Assembly: GCF_900007165.1 (NCBI RefSeq)
Contig: NZ_CYGY02000046.1
Location: 1-64,000, forward strand
Direction of reading: 5' to 3'
DNA from: Paraburkholderia piptadeniae
GTDB taxonomy: Bacteria > Pseudomonadota > Gammaproteobacteria > Burkholderiales > Burkholderiaceae
Length of the DNA stretch: 64,000 nucleotides
Shown in pieces: positions 1 to 8,471 of this stretch (within the stretch, counting starts at the first letter, position 1; each line of letters starts with the position of its first letter). The position numbers and the translations under genes are program-made. Below the pieces are notes generated by a model that saw only the letters and a list, made by a program, of their open reading frames with translations, ran no database searches and had not been told where the DNA came from.

Positions 1-1275
1 CTACTGGAACTTCGGGCTAACGACTGGGGCATTGTTGATGATGCATCGGCGCGGCAAGTCATTCAGTCCGTTATCGTGATCGGGCGAAGGGGTCGTTTCC
101 AAAACGACTTTGAGCGCCTTCGCCAAGGCTCCCCCACACGGAAGCTCGATTCATTAGATGGCAAGGACCTTGTACGATGGGAACAGGCGAAAGCACTATG
201 GGAAAAGCAGGGTATGGCGCCAAGTCAAACCGCTTCTCTGGCGGCATACGACTACGAGCGTATCGCCTACCTCGCCCGTTCATGCTTTTCGTTGGGGTAT
301 CTGACCGAGACGGAGCTTTGGCGGTGCCTCGCATGGGTAAGCACGCAGTCCAGGTCAGCGTTCGCCAACTGGAACGACTATGCTGCCTCGTTCATCTTTG
401 GTCGAGCCGCAACGTTCGACGACGGCAGTGAGAAATTTACGTTGAAGGGTATCGTCGCTGCCTACACATTGCTTCATGGTCAGCAAAAGTACCTCAAGCG
501 CCCTCATCTTTGGCAACGGTATCTTCTGGACGGGATAACCGTCCCCTCCGATATCACCATGCCTGAGTACCTTGGCGTAGCATCGACAAGTCAAGCGAAC
601 GAGCCATTGTCGGGGTTGGGCGCTTTGTCAGCGCGCGTGAATGACGAACGCTCAAACGCACTGGCGATCGGTGCCAACCGGCCTGACGAAAGTGTTAGCT
701 GGCTGGCCAAGGCGTGGAATATAGCCGATGCAGCGACCGCTGACAGAGCAATCGAGTGGCTGTTGAAGTCAGGATCGCGCGAGCGTTACGAGAATGTATT
801 CAGCAGAGTGGTCGATTGCGGTGAGCTGTCGCAACTGGAAGATGTCAGTGCAACCCAATTCCTCAACGTCCGGCAAACGATTGAACGGATAGTGAAAGCC
901 GGTATAAGCGAGAACGTCGTTATCGGTTGCCGGTCCATGCTGGCTTACGATCTGGAACGCGCGGCTTATATCGTGAGAGTAGCAGCGGCAACTGGTTACA
1001 TCACGGAATCTAACGCTTGGTCGTACCTGCGTCGCCTGTCCCTTCACGCACGGAGACATTTCGTTTCGTGGGAAAACTATCTGGTGTCGTTCGTGTTGGC
1101 TCAAGCTTTTCTCAACAGCAACCCCGAGATGTTGCTGAAGATAATCCAGTCAGGTGCAGGGTTACTGAAGATCGAAAGTCCATTCGATGAGTACGTGTCG
1201 CCGTGGCGGAAGTACCCTATGCACTGTTTGCCAGGTGTCTCGAAGCAGGAAGCGGGAACCTGCGAATTTGAGTAG
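1..1275 (+). CDS. DUF1266-family protein with tandem repeats, 5' end missing
   Basis: The reading frame is open from the first base of the window, so the gene starts upstream; the GTG at 76 is only an internal codon. Two copies of a similar module are visible: one with AYDYERIAYLAR followed by GYLTETELW and a NWNDYAASFIFGRA-like stretch, and a second with AYDLERAAYIVR, GYITESNAW and SWENYLVSF. This pattern (paired helices, Trp-rich, 'SW.NY..SF') matches my recollection of the DUF1266 domain found in E. coli YbeR and YbeU. The function of that family is not established. No signal peptide or membrane segment is visible in the part seen. The gene ends at TAG 1273-1275 with no clear terminator. 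Confidence 0.7.
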   Translation, partial: LLELRANDWGIVDDASARQVIQSVIVIGRRGRFQNDFERLRQGSPTRKLDSLDGKDLVRWEQAKALWEKQGMAPSQTASLAAYDYERIAYLARSCFSLGYLTETELWRCLAWVSTQSRSAFANWNDYAASFIFGRAATFDDGSEKFTLKGIVAAYTLLHGQQKYLKRPHLWQRYLLDGITVPSDITMPEYLGVASTSQANEPLSGLGALSARVNDERSNALAIGANRPDESVSWLAKAWNIADAATADRAIEWLLKSGSRERYENVFSRVVDCGELSQLEDVSATQFLNVRQTIERIVKAGISENVVIGCRSMLAYDLERAAYIVRVAAATGYITESNAWSYLRRLSLHARRHFVSWENYLVSFVLAQAFLNSNPEMLLKIIQSGAGLLKIESPFDEYVSPWRKYPMHCLPGVSKQEAGTCEFE

Positions 1276-1313
1276 TTGGCCCGATTCGACTCGATGTTCG
1301 CGACGTCGGCAAT

Positions 1314-1571
1314 TTGTTTCTAAGCCCTTCAGGTGGCGTTTGTGCCCGCAGGCAACGCAGCATTAGAACGTTCGCACACGCGCAAATTGCAAGGCGCGAA
1401 AGGGAGCGGTTCGTATCGATACAACCCCTCCTCGCTTGCCCAACGTGCAATCGCCAGTTGATCGATACGAAATTTCGAGTTCACAACGGACACATCTGGA
1501 AAGAAAGCAAAAAGCTCGATCGCCGTATAGCCGTTCCAGATACAGTGGATCTGACGGATCTCTTCGGGTAG
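1314..1571 (+). CDS. possible small zinc-ribbon-like ORF or gene remnant
   Basis: A weak candidate. The last ~47 codons read like protein (CPTCNRQL, then FRVHNGHIW, ending TVDLTDLFG) and carry one CxxC pair, but the first half is Arg-rich and reads like non-coding translation. The only start at the 5' end is TTG at 1314 with no Shine-Dalgarno sequence. It may be the C-terminal remnant of a degraded gene. No function is proposed. Confidence 0.2.
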   Translation: MFLSPSGGVCARRQRSIRTFAHAQIARRERERFVSIQPLLACPTCNRQLIDTKFRVHNGHIWKESKKLDRRIAVPDTVDLTDLFG

Positions 1572-1801
1572 GCTGCGAGCCGCCGACGGTGCGGGGAAGT
1601 TGCTTGACGCCCTGCCGGCCTCCCGCACGTGCCATATGAGGCAATGCCGTTGGCGCGCACCCGCAGATGCTTCGCGCAACGCCTTTTAAAGCTTCGTTCG
1701 ATTACTCTGACAATACCATTGCGGGACAAGAAGTAACGAGGCGAAAAACATCGACGCGCCTATGCACGCGTGTCATGCATTAGCGAATAGCGAGGCGCAA
1801 C
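1572..1801. other. intergenic, no feature seen
   Basis: Together with the doubtful ORF at 1314-1571 this forms a gap of about 525 bp between the DUF1266 gene and the H-NS-like gene. It is more AT-rich than its neighbours near 1690-1760, but I see no RNA gene, hairpin or convincing ORF. Confidence 0.5.
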
Positions 1802-2092
1802 TCATTCGCCGATCAAAAACTTCTCGCGATTCTTACCCGCAAGCCAGGCAGGCGCGCGGCCGCGTCCGCTCCAGGTTTCGCCCGTCTTCGGATTGCAATA
1901 CTTCGGCGGCAGCGCAGCCTTGTGCGGCGCGCGCGCCTTCGTCGAGAACCCGAGCTCTTCCGCAGTGATGCCGTACTCGGCGATCTTCTGCTTGATCTCG
2001 GCGATTGCCTGCGTGACTTCCTGCTCGCGCGCCTGTTCCATCTCCTTCTGGAGCTTTTCGAGTTGCGCGGTCAACTGTTTGTATGTGGCCAT
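1802..2092 (-). CDS. H-NS histone-like DNA-binding protein
   Basis: The 96-residue protein is a nucleoid-associated, xenogeneic-silencing type protein. Residues 1-~45 form a Lys/Glu/Gln-rich coiled coil (MATYKQLTAQLEKLQKEM) for oligomerisation. The C-terminal half carries the H-NS DNA-binding signature: YCNPKTGETW, then SGRGRAPAWL. The length matches short Burkholderia H-NS paralogues. The start is set at ATG 2092 because GGAGA lies about 8 bases upstream; an in-frame ATG further upstream adds residues that do not fit the family. It is a single gene, convergent with the upstream plus-strand gene. Confidence 0.93.
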   Translation of the reverse strand: MATYKQLTAQLEKLQKEMEQAREQEVTQAIAEIKQKIAEYGITAEELGFSTKARAPHKAALPPKYCNPKTGETWSGRGRAPAWLAGKNREKFLIGE

Positions 2093-2175
2093 CTGGCAAG
2101 GTCTCCATGCATGTCCGTACGGCAACTGTGACCGTGCCGGAAGTAAAAAGTGCCGGGTAGGAGTGTAGTGCCGTC

Positions 2176-2204
2176 AGAAAAGCATCGGTAGTGCGCGTTG
2201 TCAA
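2176..2204 (-). promoter_or_regulatory. candidate sigma-70 promoter of the H-NS-like gene
   Basis: On the minus strand a perfect TTGACA (2199-2204) is followed after 17 bases by TTTTCT (2176-2181), a weak -10. It lies about 85 bp upstream of the H-NS-like start codon, in the short gap after the hydrolase gene. Confidence 0.4.
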
Positions 2205-2216
2205 AACATGACGAAT

Positions 2217-3416
2217 CTAGTCGTCGATCGCATCGTACAGGCGACGCTCGAACTCGACGACCATGTCGAACGGTTCGACGGAGCGCCGCTGGATCAGCAT
2301 CTGGCCGATCATGTTCTCGACGGGATCGGCGAACCAGCTGGTGCCGAATGCGCCTGGCCATCCGAACGATCCCGTCGACCGATAGCCGAGCGGCAACTGC
2401 TGCGCCGGATCGTCGACGATCGAAAGCCCGAGGCCGAAGCCCTGCCCTGACCACTGCACGTGTCCGATCGACGGCATCCGGCGCTGGTCGCGCGCGAGAA
2501 AGTTAGTGCGCATCAGGTCGACGGAGCGATGCGACAGCAGACGCACGTCGCCTACGCGGCCACGTCCGAGCAACAGGCGAGCGAACTGGAGATAGTCTTC
2601 CGCCGTCGACACGAGCCCGCCGCCGCCGCTCTGAAAGCGCCTCGGGTTGGCCCAGCGGCTCGCCTGCGGGCGGTCTTCGACGACGCGCCGGCGCGAGTCG
2701 GGATCGATTGCGTAGGCGGTGGCGAGACGCGAAAGCTGCGCATCGGGCACGCAGAACGCCGTGTCGCGCATGCCGAGCGGCTCGAAGATGCGCGTGCGGA
2801 AGAAGTCGCCGAGCGACAGGCCGCTGATCCGGTGGATCAGCACGCCGAGCACATCGGTTGCGATGCCGTAGTGCCAGCGCGAGCCGGGATGAAACATCAG
2901 AGGCAGCGTCGCGATGCGCGCGAGCCACGCATCCGGCCCATGGCCCGAATCGAATCCGTTGAACACGGAAGCGTAGGCATCGGCTAGCGGCCCGGTCGAC
3001 GTGAAGTGATATGCGAAACCCGCGCGATGCGTGAGCAGATCGAGCACCGTGATCGGCGCGCGCGACGGCTCGGTTTGATCGAGCGCGCCGGCGGGATCGC
3101 GCAGCACGCGCGGCGCGGACAGTTCCGGCAGCCACTGCCCAACGGGCGCATCGAGCGTGAGGCGGCCTTCTTCGACGAGCATCATGATCGCGGCGCTCGT
3201 CACCGGCTTCGTCATCGACGCGATGCGAAACAGCGTGTCGCGCTGCATCGGCAGACGCCCGGCTTCGTCGCGCCAGCCGCGCGCGTCGAAGAGCCCGATC
3301 TCGTCGTTGCGCCACGCGAGCGTGACGACGCCCGCCACTTCGCCGCGATCGACATAGCCTTGCATTGCATCGGTCAAGCGGGCAAGACGCGTGGCCGAGA
3401 ATCCTGCTCTGTGCAT
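2217..3416 (-). CDS. beta-lactamase-fold serine hydrolase (class C / EstB family)
   Basis: The 399-residue protein belongs to the beta-lactamase-related serine hydrolases, which include class C beta-lactamases, esterases and D-aminopeptidases. The nucleophile motif SMTK is at residues 67-70 and the second-motif tyrosine is probably Y183 in WHYGIAT. A glycine-rich stretch GGGGLVSTAEDY and the tail GWPGAFGTSWF fit EstB-like esterases more than true AmpC enzymes. No signal peptide is seen, so the enzyme is probably cytoplasmic and an esterase is likelier than a resistance enzyme. The start at ATG 3416 has AGGA upstream; a longer frame exists but its extra 40 residues are Cys/Arg-rich and unlike the family. 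Confidence 0.88.
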   Translation of the reverse strand: MHRAGFSATRLARLTDAMQGYVDRGEVAGVVTLAWRNDEIGLFDARGWRDEAGRLPMQRDTLFRIASMTKPVTSAAIMMLVEEGRLTLDAPVGQWLPELSAPRVLRDPAGALDQTEPSRAPITVLDLLTHRAGFAYHFTSTGPLADAYASVFNGFDSGHGPDAWLARIATLPLMFHPGSRWHYGIATDVLGVLIHRISGLSLGDFFRTRIFEPLGMRDTAFCVPDAQLSRLATAYAIDPDSRRRVVEDRPQASRWANPRRFQSGGGGLVSTAEDYLQFARLLLGRGRVGDVRLLSHRSVDLMRTNFLARDQRRMPSIGHVQWSGQGFGLGLSIVDDPAQQLPLGYRSTGSFGWPGAFGTSWFADPVENMIGQMLIQRRSVEPFDMVVEFERRLYDAIDD

Positions 3417-3480
3417 CGACGGTCCTCGTGGGCAGTGGGCGAGGCGAGCATTGCGCGATAACGCGAACGCCGCAGCGCGC

Positions 3481-3684
3481 TCAGCGCTTGTAGCGAACTT
3501 CGAGTGCGTGCAGCGCGTCGCTGAGCTTTTGAACACGCCTGACCTGCGACGGCACCAGCGCCGCCAGCGACACCGAATTGATCCGGCTGCGCCAGTATGA
3601 CAGCGGAATGCCGTCGGCAGCCGAAATGCGCGATATCACGTGTTCGAGGTGCTCGATATCCTTTTCTATCTGTTCGTGATTCAT
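3481..3684 (-). CDS. small conserved-looking hypothetical protein
   Basis: The 67-residue protein begins MNHEQIEKDIEHLEHVIS and is mostly helical, with heptad-like spacing at the N-terminus and a basic tail ending VRYKR. The start at ATG 3684 is preceded by GGGGAAGG. It lies 64 bp upstream of the hydrolase gene on the same strand, so co-transcription is possible. I do not recognise the family. Codon use (G/C at third positions) supports it being real. Confidence 0.6.
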   Translation of the reverse strand: MNHEQIEKDIEHLEHVISRISAADGIPLSYWRSRINSVSLAALVPSQVRRVQKLSDALHALEVRYKR

Positions 3685-4040
3685 TGCCTTCCCCGTGGTC
3701 CCTCGCAAGGCGTTATCGGATAGCACGAAATATGCCGCGGAAAATCTCGTGCGACCTGGTCTCTATGTCGTTGTGCTGCTGCACGCTTTCCAAAAATCGG
3801 ATGAGCCGCGTGTCTGGTATCCAGCGCTGCTGAATTCCGCCGCCTTCTTTACCAGGCAATTTATACGAAGAGATCGTTGCGTTCCGTTAGGTGCCGCACG
3901 GAAATGCCTCGCGCGGCGTGCCCGTGCGACGTTTCGAAAGAGGTGGGTGCTACGGGGAGATTGCGGGCTGCGCGCGCTGTCCCGCGTCGCGAGCGAAACC
4001 AGCTACGGTCGAGGAAAACTGAATGGGAAAGACGCGCCGC
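3685..4040. other. intergenic, no feature seen
   Basis: About 356 bp between two minus-strand genes. The half near 3720-3880 is AT-richer and probably contains the promoter of the small gene at 3481-3684. A weak TTCCGT/ACGGAA inverted repeat near 3880-3905 has no T-run and I do not call it a terminator. Confidence 0.5.
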
Positions 4041-4319
4041 TCACTTCCCGCGGCACGCGTACAACAGACTGCGTACGCCGTTGTTGGTCGTGGTGCGCAT
4101 CGTATCGAACGCGCCGCCGCACATCGCCTGCGCCTGCTGCTCGCAGTTGTCCGAGCCGGCGGGGCACTGGACAAGCGTAGTCGGCCGGCCGTCCGGCGAG
4201 AAGAGCGGCGGCGCGCTGCTGCACGCGGCGAGCGCGCCCGTCATCGCCAGCGCGGCGGCAAGCGACGCGCGGCGGACCCAATGCGCCGGGCGCGCGCCGG
4301 ATGTTTGACTGCGTTTCAT
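4041..4319 (-). CDS. small predicted lipoprotein
   Basis: The 92-residue protein has a lipoprotein signal: basic start (MKRSQTSGARPAHWVRR), hydrophobic core, then lipobox LAAC around residue 33 followed by SSAPP. The mature part has several cysteines (QCPAGSDNCEQQAQAMCGG and a Cys near the end), suggesting disulfides in the periplasm. No family is recognised. It is the last gene of a minus-strand run and may be co-transcribed with the gene at 4393-4983. Confidence 0.75.
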   Translation of the reverse strand: MKRSQTSGARPAHWVRRASLAAALAMTGALAACSSAPPLFSPDGRPTTLVQCPAGSDNCEQQAQAMCGGAFDTMRTTTNNGVRSLLYACRGK

Positions 4320-4392
4320 GGAAGACCCCGTTGGCTACTTGTTTTTCGACGAACGCGATTGTGCCATGGCCGCCTTGCGTTGCGTCATCAGG

Positions 4393-4983
4393 CTACTGCG
4401 GCGGTGCATCGGGCTGTGTGTCGGGCTGTCGGTCGGGCTCCGCAAGCGTCTTGTAGGGCATCGCCCCGTGCGTGCCCGTCGCGATGCGCACAAAAACCTG
4501 TTCGACATCGGGCATCGCTTCCAGTTGCTGCTGCAACGCATGCCTGTCGAACGATGCGGGCGCGCATCCTTCCGCATAGACGAAGCGCCGCTGCACCGTG
4601 ATCCACAGGCTCGTGCCGTCGAACGCATGCGGATTCGTGAAGCGCGCGTGAATGGCGTCGGCGATCTCCGGGTCGTACATGTACGAGTTCGGCTTCGTGC
4701 ACTTGTGCGCGAGCCAGCACGTCGTGCCGCGTTCCGCACGATAGTGCGCGTCGTCCTCCATCTGCGCGCGCGTCATCATCGGACCCAGTGGCACGGGACA
4801 ATCGGCGATCGCATGCGAGAGCGCGAAGAACGGATCGTTGTACCAGTTGCGCCTTTCCGTCGATGCAGCAGCCGAAGCAGCTGAACCAGCCATTGGCGCC
4901 TGCTGCGCATGCAGCACGTCAAAAACCGCGCTCGCGATGAACAGCATGATGCCCGCGCTGATGCCTGCGCCCCGGCGTGTCAT
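4393..4983 (-). CDS. exported protein with a BON-like C-terminal segment
   Basis: The 196-residue protein starts at ATG 4983 with a signal peptide (TRRGAGISAGIMLFIASAVF, cleavage probably after LHA). The mature N-terminus is Ala/Ser-rich. Residues ~130-185 (ALQQQLEAMPDVEQVFVRIA) look like half of a BON-type alpha/beta unit, a fold that binds membranes or lipids in OsmY-like proteins, but I am not sure of that. The C-terminus is a Gln/Pro/Asp repeat. Four cysteines in the middle suggest a periplasmic location. It is downstream of the sigma-54 regulator with a 71-bp gap. Confidence 0.6.
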   Translation of the reverse strand: MTRRGAGISAGIMLFIASAVFDVLHAQQAPMAGSAASAAASTERRNWYNDPFFALSHAIADCPVPLGPMMTRAQMEDDAHYRAERGTTCWLAHKCTKPNSYMYDPEIADAIHARFTNPHAFDGTSLWITVQRRFVYAEGCAPASFDRHALQQQLEAMPDVEQVFVRIATGTHGAMPYKTLAEPDRQPDTQPDAPPQ

Positions 4984-5054
4984 GACAGCGTCTCCTTGCG
5001 TCGTGCTTTCCGTCGAATGACGATCGTACTGCGCGGCGCCGCTCGCGGCGAGCC

Positions 5055-6524
5055 TCACACGTCGATGCCGTAAGCCGCGATCTTCTTGTACAGCGTCGCG
5101 CGCCCCATGCCGATGCGCGCGGCCGCTTCCGTCACGCGTCCGTTGCAGGCGCGCACCGCATCGCAGATAAAGCGCTTTTCGAACGCGGCCATTGCATCGG
5201 CCCACTGCTGCGGCGGCGCATCGTTCGACGCCGCCGTCGCGGCCGCCGCATCCGCCGAAACCGATGCGGGCGGCTCGAACGCAGCCTGTCCGCGCAGCGG
5301 CCCGATGAACGGCGCGAGCGCGCGCGCATCGATACGCTCGCTGTCCGACAGCATCACCGCGCGCTCAAGCGTATTGCGCAGTTCGCGCACGTTGCCGGGC
5401 CAGTCATACGCGCAGAGAAGGCGCAACGCGTCGTCTTGGAGTTCGAAATGACCGCCGCGCACCTGCGTCGACAGATCTTCGAGGATCGTATACGCGAGCG
5501 CTTCGATATCCGTTTGCCGCTCGCGCAGCGGCGGCGCATGGATCGTCAGCACGTTGAGGCGGTAGAAGAGGTCCGGGCGGAAACGGCCTTCGGCGACGAG
5601 AGCGGGCAGATCGGCCGACGTTGCCGCGATGATCCGCACGTCAGCGCGCACGATGCGATTCGAGCCGAGCGGCTCGAATTCGCGGTCCTGCAGCACGCGC
5701 AAGAGCTTGCCTTGCAGCGGCAACGGCATATCGCCGATCTCGTCGAGAAAGAGCGTGCCGCCGTCAGCCAGCTCGAACTTGCCGACGCGGCCCTTGCGAT
5801 CCGCGCCCGTGTACGCGCCCGCCGCCGCGCCGAAGAATTCGACTTCGAGCAGCGCGTCGGGAATGGCCGCGACGTTGACGGTGACGAGCGGCTTCATCGA
5901 GCGCGCCGACGCGCCGTGTATCGCGTGCGCGAGCAGTTCCTTGCCGGTGCCCGTTTCGCCGAGCAGCAGCACGGGCGAATCGACTTGCGACGCGCGCCGC
6001 GCCTGGCGCTTCACTTCGAGGCACGCCGCGCTCGTGCCGACGAAGCTCCCGAACGTGTACTTCGCGCGCCGCGCCTGCGCGAGCGACTGGCGCGTCGCGA
6101 TCAGTTCCTGCTGCACGCGCGAATAGTGCGAGAAAAGCGGCGTGAGCGCCTTCATCTCGTCGAAGAGCGCGAAGCCGACGGCGCCGACCGTCTTGCCCGC
6201 GTCGTCCTTCAACGGCAGGCGCGTGACGACGAGCGGCTCGCGATCCGTTTCGAGAATGTCGAGCAGGATCGGCTTGCCCGTCATCACGACTTCGCGCATC
6301 AGGCTGTTCGGTATCACCGCTTCGCAGTCGCGGCCGATCGCCTGCTGCGGATCGGAAAAACCGAAGCGCGCCGCGTAGCGCTTGTTGATCCACACGACGC
6401 GCGCGTCGGCATCGACGATGAACGTGCCTTCGCTGAAGTTTTCGAATGTGCGGAAAAGCGAGTCCATTGCGCGGCGCAGGACGTCACTGTAGGTCGCGGG
6501 CAAGCCCGACCAGTCGTTCATCAT
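5055..6524 (-). CDS. PAS-containing sigma-54-dependent activator (Fis-type HTH)
   Basis: The 489-residue bacterial enhancer-binding protein has three parts. A PAS sensor spans about residues 15-125. The AAA+ domain runs ~160-395, with Walker A GETGTGKE (189-196), the sigma-54 contact loop as GAYTGA (236-241, the common Phe-to-Tyr variant) and Walker B GGTLFLDE (255-262). A Fis-type helix-turn-helix lies at ~445-485 (GRVTEAAARIGMGRATLYKK). It has no receiver domain, so a small molecule probably gates it through the PAS domain. It is divergent from the GntP permease, whose promoter region has a -24/-12 element and three copies of one dyad; the nearest dyad is 36 bp from this gene's start, so self-regulation is likely. 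Confidence 0.93.
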   Translation of the reverse strand: MMNDWSGLPATYSDVLRRAMDSLFRTFENFSEGTFIVDADARVVWINKRYAARFGFSDPQQAIGRDCEAVIPNSLMREVVMTGKPILLDILETDREPLVVTRLPLKDDAGKTVGAVGFALFDEMKALTPLFSHYSRVQQELIATRQSLAQARRAKYTFGSFVGTSAACLEVKRQARRASQVDSPVLLLGETGTGKELLAHAIHGASARSMKPLVTVNVAAIPDALLEVEFFGAAAGAYTGADRKGRVGKFELADGGTLFLDEIGDMPLPLQGKLLRVLQDREFEPLGSNRIVRADVRIIAATSADLPALVAEGRFRPDLFYRLNVLTIHAPPLRERQTDIEALAYTILEDLSTQVRGGHFELQDDALRLLCAYDWPGNVRELRNTLERAVMLSDSERIDARALAPFIGPLRGQAAFEPPASVSADAAAATAASNDAPPQQWADAMAAFEKRFICDAVRACNGRVTEAAARIGMGRATLYKKIAAYGIDV

Positions 6525-6556
6525 GTTGACGCTGTCTCCGTGTAGTCTTTATTGTG

Positions 6557-6674
6557 ATTGTCTCAATTTGTAGACGAATTATCTCACAATCGAGACCTGC
6601 AAGAACCCCGATGAATAGAGTATGCTTCGCCGAATCGAATCCGACAGACGGAATTTCGTCTCTCATTTGAGACG
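6557..6674. promoter_or_regulatory. three GTCTC-N6-GAGAC enhancer sites
   Basis: Three 16-bp elements share the dyad GTCTC-N6-GAGAC: 6560-6575 (one mismatch in the right arm), 6581-6596 (one mismatch in the left arm) and 6658-6673 (perfect; flanking C and G extend it to 6657-6674). The first two are spaced 21 bp start to start, two helical turns. Their place between the sigma-54 activator and a -24/-12 promoter makes them the likely upstream activating sequences of that activator. Confidence 0.7.
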
Positions 6675-6769
6675 ATTCTGTACAATCGTTCGAATTGCCG
6701 CGCTGGAAATGCGGCCGGTGGTGCGCCTGTTTATCGCCCGTCATGCCGTCGAGCCGCGTCTGACGGGCA

Positions 6770-6785
6770 TGGCACGGAACCTGCG
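6770..6785 (+). promoter_or_regulatory. sigma-54 (-24/-12) promoter of the GntP permease gene
   Basis: TGGCACG-N4-CTGCG matches the RpoN consensus TGGCACG-N4-TTGCW with one key mismatch; the GG and GC doublets have the required 12-bp register. It lies ~70 bp upstream of the permease start and ~100 bp downstream of the nearest enhancer-like dyad. Confidence 0.75.
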
Positions 6786-6856
6786 TCAGCGGGCTCCGGC
6801 CGTCGCGCCGAGCTTCGCGCGCGTCCACGTAGAACAACCAAGCTTTGGAGACTCAA

Positions 6857-8260
6857 TTGGCTTTTGTCATCGTCCTCGCCGCCCTGGCGTTCCTGATGTT
6901 GGCCGCGTATCGCGGCTACAGCGTGATTCTCGTCGCGCCCATCGCCGCGCTCGGCGCGGTGCTGTTCGTCGATCCCGCTGCCGTCGCGCCCGTGTTTACG
7001 GGCATCTTCATGGAGAAGATGGTCGTCTTCGTGAAGCTGTACTTCCCCGTGTTCCTGCTCGGCGCCGTGTTCGGCAAGGTGATCGAACTCTCGGGCTTCG
7101 CCGCGTCGATCGTGCATTCGGCGATCCGTTATATCGGCCGCTCGCGCGCGAACGCGGTGATCGTCGCGGTCTGCGCGCTGCTGACTTATGGCGGCGTATC
7201 GCTCTTCGTCGTCGTGTTCGCGGTGTATCCGTTCGCGGCCGAGCTGTATCGCCAGAGCAATATTCCGAAGCGCCTGATGCCGGGCGCGATCGCACTGGGC
7301 GCGTTCTCGTTCACGATGGATTCACTGCCGGGCACGCCGCAGATCCAGAACATCATTCCGTCGACGTTCTTCAAGACGACCGCGTGGGCCGCACCTGCAC
7401 TCGGTATCGCGGGGTCGCTGTTCATCATCGTCGTCGGCCTGACGTTCCTCGAATGGCGCCGCCGCTCGGCGATGGCGAAGGGCGAGGGCTACGGCACGTC
7501 GCTCGTCAACGAGCCGGAGCGCGTCGAAACCGACCGCCTGCCGAATCCGCTGCTGGCGATTGCGCCGCTGATTCTCGTCGGCGTCGCGAACTTCATGCTC
7601 ACGCGCATGATTCCCGACTGGTATGGCGCGAGCTACACCGTTGCGCCCGACGTGCTGCCGGGCAACCACGGCGTGGCCGTGACGGCGACGATCAAGTCGG
7701 TTGTCGCGATCTGGTCGGTGGAAGGCGCGCTGCTGCTCGGCATTCTGCTCGTCGTCATCACCGCGTTTGGCCGCGTGCAGGAACGCTTCGCATCGGGCAC
7801 GAAGGCGGCTGTCGGCGGCGCGTTGCTGGCTTCGCTGAACACCGCGTCGGAGTATGGTTTCGGCGGCGTGATCGCGGCGCTGCCCGGCTTCCTCGTGGTC
7901 AGCGATGCGCTCAAGAGCATTCCGAATCCGCTCGTGAATGCGGCTGTGTCGGTGAGCTCGCTGGCGGGTATCACGGGATCGGCGTCGGGCGGCATGAGCA
8001 TCGCGCTCGCGGCGATGTCGGATCTGTTCATCAAGGGCGCGGAGGCCGCGCATATTCCGATGGAAGTGCTGCATCGCGTGGTCGCGATGGCGAGCGGCGG
8101 CATGGATACGCTGCCCCACAACGGCGCAGTCATCACGCTGCTGGCCGTCACGGGGCTGACGCATCGCGAGTCGTACCGCGATATTTTCGCCGTCACGGTG
8201 ATCAAGACGCTTGCTGTGTTCTTCGTGATCGCGCTTTACTACGCGACGGGGCTGGTTTAA
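6857..8260 (+). CDS. GntP-family permease
   Basis: The protein (~467 residues) is highly hydrophobic with about 12 membrane segments and has the GntP/CitMHS look: an early GFAASIVHSAIRYIG stretch, SFTMDSLPGTPQIQN in the middle, and the conserved GSASGGMSIAL with MASGGMDTLPHNG near the end. GntP members import gluconate, 3-hydroxybutyrate and related short acids by proton symport. I place the start at TTG 6857, because GGAG (6847-6850) has good spacing to it; the TTG at 6845 would have no ribosome site. Regulation is by the divergent sigma-54 activator. The substrate is unknown; a hydroxy- or keto-acid is likely. Confidence 0.9.
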   Translation: MAFVIVLAALAFLMLAAYRGYSVILVAPIAALGAVLFVDPAAVAPVFTGIFMEKMVVFVKLYFPVFLLGAVFGKVIELSGFAASIVHSAIRYIGRSRANAVIVAVCALLTYGGVSLFVVVFAVYPFAAELYRQSNIPKRLMPGAIALGAFSFTMDSLPGTPQIQNIIPSTFFKTTAWAAPALGIAGSLFIIVVGLTFLEWRRRSAMAKGEGYGTSLVNEPERVETDRLPNPLLAIAPLILVGVANFMLTRMIPDWYGASYTVAPDVLPGNHGVAVTATIKSVVAIWSVEGALLLGILLVVITAFGRVQERFASGTKAAVGGALLASLNTASEYGFGGVIAALPGFLVVSDALKSIPNPLVNAAVSVSSLAGITGSASGGMSIALAAMSDLFIKGAEAAHIPMEVLHRVVAMASGGMDTLPHNGAVITLLAVTGLTHRESYRDIFAVTVIKTLAVFFVIALYYATGLV

Positions 8261-8312
8261 GGATTTACGCCGTCAGGGCGCGTGGCTTGCGCGCCTTTCC
8301 TGTTGTCATCGA

Positions 8313-8344
8313 GGCGACCCTTTGGGTCGCCTTTTGTTTTTTGC
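8313..8344 (+). terminator. rho-independent terminator after the permease gene
   Basis: GGCGACCC, loop TTT, GGGTCGCC, followed by TTTTGTTTTTT: a strong stem-loop with a T-run, about 55 bp after the permease stop codon. Confidence 0.92.
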
Positions 8345-8471
8345 AGTCAATAGCGGCTTTGCGTTCAGCGCCGCTAATGATCAGCCGCTTCCGGGGCGCT
8401 GCCGCACGCGGCGCGTCCTCGCATTCGTCACACAGCCGCGCGTTCGCGCGAAAGCGAGAAAGTCACCACGG

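Noticed and set aside
2217..3416. Calling the class C-type hydrolase an AmpC beta-lactamase.
   Set aside because: No signal peptide and EstB-like features; a resistance role is not supported.
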